This document shows positions 18,526-27,785 of a stretch of DNA of 38,619 nucleotides, in pieces. Position 1 is the stretch's first letter. The number at the start of each line of letters is the position of its first letter. The translations under genes and the position numbers were made by a program. The DNA is from a bacterium (GTDB lineage: Bacteria > Patescibacteria > JAEDAM01 > Absconditabacterales > Absconditicoccaceae), in the NCBI GenBank assembly GCA_017442645.1, contig JAFRZH010000011.1:1-38619 (forward strand). Reading direction: 5' to 3'. Under the pieces are notes generated by a model. It worked only from the letters and a program-made list of their open reading frames with translations, was not told the DNA's origin and ran no database searches.

Positions 18526-19269
18526 ATGGAATGCATCAGAAACTTTAACCGTTTTGAGTTAAAATATCTGGTCTCGACTTCATTGATAGAACCTTTGGAA
18601 TGTGAATTTCAAAAGTATCTCATTCCCGATCACCATGGAGATAAGAAGGGAGGATATGCTTTGAAAAGCCTTTATTATGATACTGATGATTATCAATTTT
18701 ATCGAGAAAAGATAGATGGTGTGAAATATCGCCGCAAACTCAGAATAAGGTATTACGAAAAAGAAAGAGATTTGACGGAAGACGATATCGTTTTCGTAGA
18801 GATTAAGCAGAGAATTGATCGTACGACTCAAAAAAGAAGAATCCCCGTAACCTATAAAGATGCTCTTGCTCTTTGTGATGAAAGGAAATTGATCGAGGTA
18901 GAAGAAAAAGATAGAAGAGTCAGAGATGAAATTTACGAAATGCTTTGGAACTACGATCTTCATCCTACTTGTATTACAAGTTATTTCCGTCATGCCCGAG
19001 TGGGAGGCGAATTTGATCCGGGCTTGAGAATCACCTTTGACACGAATATTCGTAAAAGAACGGAAGATTTAGATCTCAGTTCAAAGAAACTCTGAGAATT
19101 TATGGTTGCACCTGATAAAGCGATCATGGAGATCAAAGTAAACAATGCGATCCCTACTCGATTAACGGAATTAATTTCAGATTTCGGACTTCGTTTAATT
19201 CGTATTAGTAAATATTGTCAAGGCCTCGAAACTGCAGAACTTGTAAAAAACAAATCCTATTGGATTTAA
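18526..19269 (+). CDS. VTC-domain protein (polyphosphate polymerase family)
   Basis: 247 aa. NRFELKYLVS at the start, KSLYYDTDDYQFYREKIDG, KLRIRYYE, VFVEIKQR and IMEIKVNN follow the strand order of the VTC tunnel domain, with the basic and acidic residues that line the tunnel and bind metal. Family members make polyphosphate from NTP. One TGA (KKLGEFM) is Gly. ATG 18526 is the only sensible start; a perfect AAGGAGGTG lies about 20 bp upstream, further than usual. DUF4956 and CotH genes follow, a combination seen repeatedly in bacteria. Confidence 0.9.
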
Positions 19270-19321
19270 TAATGCCCGAACTTCACTCTACAAAATGATG
19301 GGAGAAGTTTAGAACACAAAC

Positions 19322-19380
19322 TCGTCATTCTGAAACGAAGTGAAGAATCTTAAGATCCTTCGTTTCACTCAGGATGACCG
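19322..19380. repeat. REP-like imperfect palindrome
   Basis: GTCATTCTGAAACGAAGTGA is followed by AGAATCTTAAGATCCTT and by CGTTTCACTCAGGATGAC, giving a long imperfect hairpin of the kind dispersed in many genomes. It lies in the 251-bp gap between the VTC and DUF4956 genes. Confidence 0.7.
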
Positions 19381-19431
19381 AATTAATTGGGATTTTACTC
19401 CTCAGATAGAAAGAATTGAACCTCACCCCTA

Positions 19432-19455
19432 CCCCTCTCCTTAATAAGGAGAGGG
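19432..19455. repeat. Short palindromic repeat
   Basis: CCCTCTCC-TTAATAA-GGAGAGGG is a perfect 8-bp inverted repeat within a C-rich stretch (CCTCACCCCTACCCCTCTCC). It resembles dispersed intergenic repeats of other genomes. It has no T-run and is unlikely to be a terminator. Confidence 0.6.
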
Positions 19456-19520
19456 AAATCACGCGGTGATGGGAGAGGTTTATACCAAATATACCTTTTA
19501 TTACTTAATACTTAAAAACT

Positions 19521-20225
19521 ATGGAAACTCTTGAAACTTTTTTTGAATCACTTACTTCAGTGCAAGATTTAACTTGAACCTTTTCTGTTCAAGATATTAT
19601 CGTTGGATTGTTGCTTAGTTTTGTTTTAACGGCTTTTATTGGACGAATTTATAAAATCACTCATCGTGGAACAAGCTATACCCAAAGTTTCGTGCAAACT
19701 CTAGTTTTAATGGGATTGATCGTAACCATTATTATGTTAATTGTGGGATCTAATATCGCAAGAGCCTTTTCTCTTGTAGGAGCACTCTCTATTATCAGAT
19801 TCCGTAATGCAGTGAAAGAGACTCGTGATGTAGGATTCATTTTCCTTGCAATGGCAATTGGAATGGCAATGGGAACAAGATTTTATCTTTTAGGAATCAT
19901 CGCAACAGTTGTGATTAGTTTGATTATCCTTTTGATGAATCGTATGAATCGATATGCTCGTGAAAATACTAATCAAATCCTAAAAATCCAAATTGCACCA
20001 GAGATCGATTTTGATCACCTTTTCGATAAAGCATTTTTGAAATATACAGAAAGTTCTGAACTTATCAGTATCGATTCTATTCGTGCGGGAGCTTTAACGG
20101 AATTGATTTACAATGTCAGTTTGAAAAAGAATTGCAACAAGCAGAAATTTATCGAGGAAATCAAAGATAAAACGAATAACCTCAAAGTCACTCTCGTAAC
20201 TTGATATAACACCACAGACTTATAA
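19521..20225 (+). CDS. DUF4956 membrane protein
   Basis: 234 aa with about four membrane segments at residues ~28-48, ~65-90, ~105-125 and ~130-150. The central ARAFSLVGALSIIRFRNAVK followed by ETRDVGFIFLAMAIGMAMG is the DUF4956 signature. The C-terminal ~80 residues form a soluble domain. The family is found next to VTC-domain and CotH genes, as here, and is thought to act with them in polyphosphate-linked envelope work; the function is not proven. Two TGA codons (LTGTFS, VTGYNT) are Gly. CotH starts 14 bp after the stop. Confidence 0.88.
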
Positions 20226-20239
20226 TCTTTTTACTTTTT

Positions 20240-21907
20240 ATGACAGACACAATGCTAAAACGAAAAAGAAATCGATGGATTCTGGGGATTTTGCTCGTGG
20301 TGGTCGTAGGATGTTTAGCGATAGGAACGACAAGGATTAAGCCGTATATTTTTAACGGAACCACGAAAACAAGCGAAGATACGACAAAAAAAGAAGAAAA
20401 GTCTGACAAAAAGAAGGGAGAGAATATCGAAAATGAAGTTTCTCCGTTCGATCAAAGTATGGTTCACGAGGTAGAAATTGACATCACTCCGGAGAATTAC
20501 CAACAAATGCTTGATACCTATCAAAATGAGAATGAAAAAGAGTATGTTTCTGCAAATATCACAATCGATGGAGTAACAATTGAAAATGTGGGAATCAGAT
20601 TGAAAGGAAATTCTTCTCTTAAAATGGCAGGAAGAAACGAAGATAAACAATTGCCTTTTCAAGTAAAATTCAATGAATATGTGAAGAATCAGACCTATAA
20701 CGGACTTGAGAAAATGGCGATTCGTGTAGGGGGAATGAGTGAAAAGACCTTATTAACAGAAATGGTTGCTTATAATCTTTATCAAGAACTTTGACGACCT
20801 GCACCTGAAACTTCCTATGCTAGAGTGAAAGTCAACGGAAAAGAATATCTCTACACTCTTTCTGAAATCGTTGATTCGGAGTATCTCGAAAAATATTTCC
20901 CTGAAGACGATGGGATTCTCTTCAAATCGGTGGATTATTCAGATTTTTCTTACCTTTGAGATGATCCTCTCGAATATACGGAGATTTACGAGCAAAAGAC
21001 GAATGAGAAAAAAGACGATTCCAGCCAATTAATCCAATTTTTGAAATTCATTAATACTTCGAGCGATGAGGAATTCGCGGAAGGAATCGAGAATTGGGTA
21101 AATGTAGATTCGGTGCTGTATTTGATCGCTATCGATAAACTCCTCGCGAGTAATGATGGTTTTACCAATGGAAGAAGTAATTTTTACCTCTATTATCACA
21201 AAGGAGAACAAAGATTTTATCTTCTCACTTGGGATCAAAATTTGGCATTTGGAGGCTTTGGAGATGGGAATATGCCTTGAGGCGATTTCGGAGACATGGG
21301 AGATTTTTGAACTGGAGAGATGCCTGATTTCTGAAAAGATTTCGGAAGTTGAGAAAAGAGAACTCCTTGAGAAGATAAGAATACAGAAAAAAGAGAAAAA
21401 GTCTGATTTTGATTTGGAGGATGAAAAGAAGAATCAAGCAATCCCGTTCCAACGGATTTCAAAAGAAACGAAAATCAAAGAGGAAGAAATGGACAATGAG
21501 GAAGATGATTTCAATGAAATTTTCCAGAAGATTTTTCTTGAGAGATGCCAGAAGGATTCCCAGGAGGACAAGATTTTGGATGAAATTTTCCAGGAGGAAT
21601 GCCTTGAAGTTTTCCTTGATGATGAGGAAAATGAGGAATGGGAAATGGAAGTAATAATTTCATGATCCGCCTCCTTTGAGTAGAAAAATATCAAAAAAGA
21701 TATGAAGAAATTTTCAATGAAGTGTATGCTAAAATCTATGACGAAAACCGAGTAAAAAATGAAATTCAAACACTTTCAGAAGTTTTCTTATCTCGAAATC
21801 AAACCAAGAATCTTATAGATGAAAACATCTATCAACAAGGAGTTGAAAAACTCTATGCTTTCTTAGAGAAGAAAAAGACTCTTACCGCAGAAGATTCTGT
21901 AAAGTAA
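20240..21907 (+). CDS. CotH-family protein kinase-like surface protein with glycine-rich insert
   Basis: 555 aa. There is a membrane anchor at residues ~12-32 (RWILGILLVVVVGCLAIG), then a charged linker, then the CotH domain: HEVEIDITPENYQQML, GIRLKGNSS, AYNLYQELGRPAPETSYARV, LIAIDKLLASNDGF, FYLYYHKG, LLTWDQNLAFG. CotH proteins are atypical kinases that phosphorylate spore-coat or surface proteins. After the active-site region comes a ~135-residue Gly/Phe/Pro/Met-rich insert (GFPGGQDFGGNFPGGMPGSF) in which many glycines are TGA. Under the standard code it splits into several ORFs. A helical tail follows. The insert is low-complexity and may be an extracellular or matrix segment. Confidence 0.88.
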
Positions 21908-21922
21908 GAATAAATCAATTAA

Positions 21923-21949
21923 GGCCGAGTGATAGTTTCGGTCTTTTTT
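21923..21949 (+). terminator. Terminator of the VTC-DUF4956-CotH cluster
   Basis: GGCCGA and TCGGTC pair around a 9-nt loop and are followed by TTTTTT, 16 bp after the CotH stop. Confidence 0.75.
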
Positions 21950-22066
21950 AATTGCTACGAATAGATTTTACTGATTTTACAAATTTATATAAATTTACAA
22001 ATCTCTTATTGACATTTTATTACATTTATATAATATATCTATTGTTTTATTTATATACACTATATT

Positions 22067-22831
22067 ATGAATCCTGAACTATATACCGATAGATGAATGT
22101 ATCTCGACTCTCTATCAAAATATATCGAACATCAAAATGAAACAGAAAAGGCAATTATGGAAGAAATCTTTAAACAATGGGAAACTTGAATTTATGATCA
22201 AGCAAATATAAAAAATCGATTATGTATGAAATTTTCTGACAGAAAGACTCGGGAAATTAATAAAACTTATAAGAAATTGTTGTCTTATATTCAGTTTTTA
22301 GAGAAAGAAACCAAACCAAGTATAGATAATGATAAATATTATTTTAAGCAAATTCTTGGTAAAGTTTTGATGCAAAGTAAGAACGATACAGATAAGATTT
22401 TAACGTATGCATGACATTTACTTTCAGATATTGAAATTACGATTAGTGATGATATCAAAAAAGCAATCCTGGAAGATAAACAAAATATCCTTCCAGAAAT
22501 GAGCCAGAAAATAGGGGTTATTACTAGCAATGAAGTAACTACTATCATCGAAAACAAAATAAAAAAAGATATCCCCCAAATAATAAAACAGAAAGCAAAG
22601 AATATTAATACTTATTACCTAGACGACGATTTAAAGAAACATTTTTATTCTAAATGACAGCTAGTGTATCAAAAATTATTATGTAGAACTACTGGACAAT
22701 TATTAGAACTCGTTGGGAAAAAAATAACAGAAGATCAACTCCTTCAAGAACAAGAAGAGCTAGAAGAAGCAAAAAGAAAAGAAGCAATCAGACAAGAATA
22801 TCCAACATGTTTTTCCAAAGATCATAACTAA
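22067..22831 (+). CDS. Hypothetical helical protein, 254 aa
   Basis: ATG 22067 to TAA 22829-22831, soluble, mostly helical and charged, with several TGA read as Gly. The opening ELYTDRGMYLDSLSKYIEHQ is not one I recognise. The C-terminus is a coiled coil (QLLQEQEELEEAKRKEAIRQ). No signal or membrane segment. A TTGACA box lies at 22009-22014 with TATAAT at 22029-22034; the spacing is short (14 bp), so the promoter is uncertain. It stands alone between two terminators. Confidence 0.65.
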
Positions 22832-22832
22832 A

Positions 22833-22858
22833 AAGGCGGAATTAATCCGTCTTTTTTT
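22833..22858. terminator. Bidirectional terminator
   Basis: AAGGCGGA and TCCGTCTT pair around a short loop, with a T-run on the right and A-run on the left. It lies between the converging ends of the 254-aa gene and the large surface protein gene. Confidence 0.8.
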
Positions 22859-25800
22859 ATAAATCTAGCGTATAAATCTTTTTGAAAAGTTGATAGAAAT
22901 GATTTCTCGAAAAAGGATTATCGATATTCTTTTTATCTTCTAAAGCACCAATTTCTATCAAGTGTTTCAAATGTCCTTCATATCGTTTTTCTCCATTTAC
23001 GTTATGATATTGATGATTTCGGAAGACTCTGGAAACGATAGTAACTGCTTCGGCTTTCGTTACTTCATCAAGAGGTCGAAAGTTTTTCATCACTCCCTTC
23101 CCGTCGGAAGTTCTTCCCATGATACCAAGATTACAAGCTTCGATCATGTAATCATGAAGATCTGAAGTAATATTCTTGATATCTTCAAAATTTTCACAGT
23201 CAGGATTTTTTTCTTCTTTTTTATCCATAAATTTGGTAGAGAAGATACTGATGATTTTTGCCATTTCGGATCTTTTGAGGGCTCTTTTCCCATCAAATGC
23301 TTCAAGAGTCGTCATAGATGTGAGTCCATTTTTTAAAGCCCATTCGAAGATGTCCATTTCTTCCTCTGAATATTCAGCAGATCCGTGAGTTTGGTCAGAC
23401 TTTTTTTCTTTTTTTGGATCTTCTCCACATTTTCTATCATAATAACTATCTGAGAAATCTCCGTTTGGACAGCGATCTTTCAAAAGTCTTCCTCCACTAC
23501 TACCTCCTCAAGAAGAATGAGTTGGCTGTGGTTTTTCGTTTTCTTTTTCTTTTCGTCTTGCTTTCAAAGTGAGGTCATTTGCGATTTTATAATAGGTATC
23601 CTCTTCTGGAGTATCAAGTTCGATTCGTTTATTTCCATTCTGGTAAGCGACAAATCTTTCCCCTATTTCTTCACTGAAATAATCTTGGAAAGTATATCCT
23701 TCTTTTGTAGGTTTGACAATTTTTTTGAGTTCTTGCGTCAAGTTCTCATCGGTATAATATTTTTTGGTATCAAAAGAGAAATAAAAGTCTGAAGTTCCTC
23801 CCGTTCCCCCTTGTTTATCAAGGGTAATATGGATTATTTTAGGATTTCGTCTCGCTTTTAAAGTATGATTTGTACTGATATCCGTATGTAAATCGTCAGC
23901 AATTTCTACAATCGTTCCGTCTGTTCCTTCGTAAGCAAGGTATCTCTCTCCTTTTTCTTCACTATAATAATCTTGGAAAAGGTATCCTTTTCTGGTTGGG
24001 CGGATGATTTTGCTGATTCTCTGAGTCATCGCTTCATCGCGGTAGAAAATGGGAGTATCATAGCGGTATCGTAAGGCATCAGTTCCTCCGGTTCCTCCGT
24101 TTTTATCAAGAGAGATTTTGATGGTATTTGCTTCTCGTCTTGCTTTCAACGTATGTTCTGAAGAAATTCTGTAATAGGTATCCTCTTCTGGAGTATCAAG
24201 TTCGATTCGTTGTCCGTCTTTTCGATAGACTCCAAATCTTTCTCCGATTGTTTCACTAAAATAGTCTTGGAAGGTATATCCTGCTTTGGTTGGTTTTACA
24301 ATTTTCTGAAGTTCTTGAGTACAGGCTTCATCTTGATAATATTTTTGTGTCCCAAAATAATACCAAAAGTCTGAAGTTCCTCCTGTTCCCCCTTGTTCAT
24401 CGAGGATAATATGGACTTTATTTGCTTCTCGTGTAGCAGTCAGATTTTTATCTCCTTTGGTTCCTTTTACGATTTGGGTGAGAATTTGATTTCCTTCTTT
24501 TCGTCCTTTAAAGCTGTATCCTTCTCTCATGGGAGATTTTAGAGGGAAAGTTGGAGTTTCGATGGTGTAGGTATCGGGATTATCGATGTGATTGGTTCCG
24601 CTATTGAGTTGGTAGGTAATATGGTAGGTAATTGGCGTAAAAGTTCCTTCGATGGTGATATCTTCATCAGGCATAGTTGCCGGTAAGTTCCTATTCCAAT
24701 GACTAAAGGTATATCCTTCTTTTGTGGGTTCTGGTTTGAGAGTAATATTCTCTCCGTAAGTATGTTGTTCGGTTGCGTAGATTTTCCCATCAACTTTATA
24801 AGTAATAGTATAGTTTTGGATTTGATAGACTGCTGTATAGGTACGATCTTGGGTTACGGTTCCAAGTACTGGATTTCGTCCCATAAATGTGAATCCCCTT
24901 TTTGTTGGTGGAGTCGGAATATTGATAGTATCAATCATTGTTCCATAAGGATATTGAGTTGCAGATTTTAAAACGGTTCCGTTTTCATCTTTAAAGGTAA
25001 TGCTGTATTGATTCGTGGTTGTTTTGAAGGTTGCGGTGTAGGTTTGATTTGCAGTTACTTCAGTAATTGTAGGAGATCGTCCAGAAAACGTATACGTATA
25101 TTGTTGATCTTTTGTTTTGCTTGGAGTTTGTCCGTTGTATTGGGGATTTGATCCATAAGGAACATTCGTATCGGTTTCCAAAACGGTTCCGTCAGCATTT
25201 TTTCGGGTAATGGTGTATTTTTTCTTTTCCCATTTTGCATAAATAACAGTATCTTTGGTAATAGGAGAAGAAAAATCAAAAGTCTGACTATACTCAGCGT
25301 CTGCATACCAACCTTTGAAAATCGAGTCAATCTTCGTTGGATCTTCAGGTTTTTCAACTTTTTCTCCTTCTGTTACGAAGGTATTTTCAAGATCAGTTCC
25401 ACTAAAAGTTACCAAATATCCAATTCTTTCATGAGGAGTATAGGTAGCTCTGAAAACCATATTTCTTTTGAGAGGTCCTATGGCTTTATTCCATCCACTG
25501 AAGGTATAGGTATAATTTCTGTCTGGTGCTTTCGTTGGAGTCGGACCGTTATACTCTGGCATAATTCCAAAATCTAAATCAATATCTTTTTCAATGATCG
25601 TTCCGTCGTCATTTTTCCATTCTACATTGAGAAGTTCTTCATCTTTGAAACATCTCATCGGTGCTGCAATGCTAGTAATATTTTCCCATCATCCAATATT
25701 TGCATAAATCGTATTATCGGTTAGTTTGATACTTGTCTCAAAAAGTAAATCTTTCCCATTTTTAGGAGTAGAACTCATTAAGAAAGTTTGAATCTGAGCT

Positions 25801-27164
25801 GTATCATTTACCCCTCTATCTCTAACTCCTGCTCAACTAATTCTTCCTGCAAGCGGTAAATGGAAGAGATTATTAAACTTTTGTAAATTCTCGAGATTCT
25901 TAAAAGAAATATTACTTTTTCTTCCTAGTCCTGCAATATTTTCAAAAAGGCTTGGATTTTGAACAATTCCTTCATTGGAAAAATAGAGCATAGTGAAGAC
26001 ATATAATTCTTCAATGGATGGTACATGATATCATCGAGGACATGGTCCTTGTCTGAGAAGTCTTTCATTTGCATCATCATAATAATTAATAGGAGCATCT
26101 TCTGCCCCTCATCGGAGATTTGGATGGGAACCATTAAATCGTGAGCTACTATCGTGAATATAGGTTTCACTGTAATACGGTTTATCATCGGTAATAGTTA
26201 CTTTCGTTCATGTTGTAGTATTGAGGCTATGATCTTCATAAAATCCATGATTATTTCCCCATTGATAGAAATATCCATAAGAATCATGGCTATCAAGATC
26301 TAAACTTGTTGCTCAAAGATTTCTATCCATAATCGTATAACTGACAATAGCCTCATCATAAAGTCCTGTATAGGTAATATCTTCAAATTCTGCCCAATGA
26401 GCAGTTAAATGGAGATCGTTTTCAATTGTAGCTTCATCCCAACGGAATCTTTCTCCATTTTCATCAAACCATCATAAAAGCATATGATTTTCGAAATAAG
26501 GATCTTCAGGTCTATGTTCTGAAAGACTTGTTCATGCAGGTAATTCTACTGATTCAATTTCTTCTTCACACTGACTATCAAAAGAAAGAGTAAAAGTCTG
26601 AGAAGAATTAGGAGTAGCTCCAAGTAAACGAGGGGCTTTTAAGGAAGAGAGTTTCGGTTGTGGGAAAACAATTTGTGGACTCTCTTCTTGGGAAGTGGTT
26701 TCTTGTTTTTCATTACTTTCTTCATTTTCCTTGCTTTCTTCATTGTTGTCTTTGTTTTGTTCTTCGTTCAATGTTTGGTTTAACTCTTCTCATGAGATTT
26801 CTGAGTCTTTATCTTCCGTTTCTGTGTCTGTTTCAAGAGGAGCATTTTGCTGAAGTTCTGATGAGATTTCTTCGTCGCTTTCAGATTTCTCTTCTTTTTC
26901 TTCGTTTACTGTTTGATTTTCCTCTCTTTTATCGGTGTTTTTTTCTTCGTTTGATATTTCTTCGTTGATAGAAATTTCTTGACTATTTGAAAGGGGATTT
27001 TCTTGGCTTATTGCTTCCGTTATTTCTTGAGATTCTTGTATTTGGGCTTCAAGGGGAAGATTTTCTCAAGTAGCAAAAACTCGACTCTCAACTTGTGAGG
27101 TTGAAAGTATAGTGATGGTGATATAGATGAGTATTTTCTTGAGTTTTGTACTGTTCATTTTCAT
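22857..27164 (-). CDS. Large surface protein with InlB-type repeats and SLH-like C-terminus
   Basis: 1435 aa from ATG 27164 (a second ATG at 27158) to TAG 22857. Order of parts: signal segment (KLKKILIYITITILSTSQVE, ~8-28); acidic Glu/Ser/Asn stalk (~30-165); a Fibrobacter-succinogenes-type major domain (DRNLGATS near 280, GPCPRGYHVPSIEE near 373); then about ten Listeria-Bacteroides/InlB B-type repeats (~490-1210) with KEGYTFSHW, KRGFTFMG and GGTGGTSDF motifs. The GGSSGGR linker and CPNGDFSDSYYDRKCG follow, then SLH-like modules (ALKRSEMAKIIS, FRPLDEVTKAEAVTIVSRVF). It is probably exported, anchored by the SLH part and used in attachment. TGA codons are few. It is a paralogue of the next minus-strand gene. 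Confidence 0.9.
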
Positions 27165-27196
27165 CTTTTTACCCAAAATAAAACTTATACTATATC

Positions 27197-27225
27197 ATTA
27201 TAGTTACATTTGTCATTATTTACAA
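27197..27225 (-). promoter_or_regulatory. Promoter of the 1435-aa surface protein
   Basis: On the minus strand TTGTAA (27225-27220), 17 bp, TATAAT (27202-27197). It gives a leader of about 25 nt before ATG 27164. Confidence 0.65.
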
Positions 27226-27284
27226 TTATTTTTATTGTTTTGTCGAATTGGTATATTGACATTTTTAGAAAAAGGTATAAAAAT

Positions 27285-27311
27285 ACAAAAAACGAGGAGA
27301 AATTCCTCGTC
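27285..27311 (-). terminator. Terminator of the second surface protein gene
   Basis: On the minus strand ACGAGGA and TCCTCGT pair around a 5-nt loop, then a run of six T. It lies 12 bp beyond the TAG of the SLH segment, so the two surface genes are separate transcription units. Confidence 0.8.
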
Positions 27312-27321
27312 TTATACCTTT

Positions 27322-27780
27322 CTATAAATCTAAGGTGTAGATCTTTTTCAAGGTTCCATAAAAGTCTTTTCTTGAGAAAGGAGCATTTACATTTTTTGCA
27401 TCTTTCATTGCTCAAATCTCTACAAGGTGATTAAGATGTTCTTCATATCGTGCTTGTCCTTTCCCATTTCTGTATAAATTCTTCCAGAAAATCCTTGAAA
27501 TAATTGTTGAACCTTCTGCTTTGGTTACTTCATCATTTGGGAAGAATTTTTCCATAGCATTCTGTCCATCTGCAGTTCTTCCCATGATTCCGAGATCACA
27601 TGCTTCGATCATATAATCATGGAGGTCTGAAGTAATATTCTTAATATCAGAGAATAAGCTGCATTGTCTTTGATGAATGACTTCTTTTTTGAGAATATCC
27701 GTGAGGTAAATGGAAACGATTTTCGCCATTTCAGATCTTTTAAGAGGTGATTCTCCTCTAAAATCTTCAATAGTCTCCAT
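27322..27780 (-). CDS. Second surface protein, SLH-like C-terminal segment (3 of 3)
   Basis: Frame continuing to TAG 27322. It encodes SPLKRSEMAKIVSIYLTDIL, DIKNITSDLHDYMIEACDLG and NDEVTKAEGSTIISRIF, near-identical in plan to the SLH-like end of the neighbouring paralogue and ending in the same KKIYTLDL. The first in-frame ATG is at 27780, but the homology extends upstream to about 27870 (HGSSEYSQEE), so this is the displaced end of the larger gene rather than an independent gene. The reading frame is separated from segment 2 by one missing base in a run of nine A (coding strand). Confidence 0.75.
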
Positions 27781-27785
27781 AGAAG

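Noticed and set aside
21153..21665. 170-codon acidic ORF in another frame of the CotH gene
   Set aside because: It is the frame-shifted reading of the glycine-rich CotH segment, which is continuous once TGA is read as Gly.
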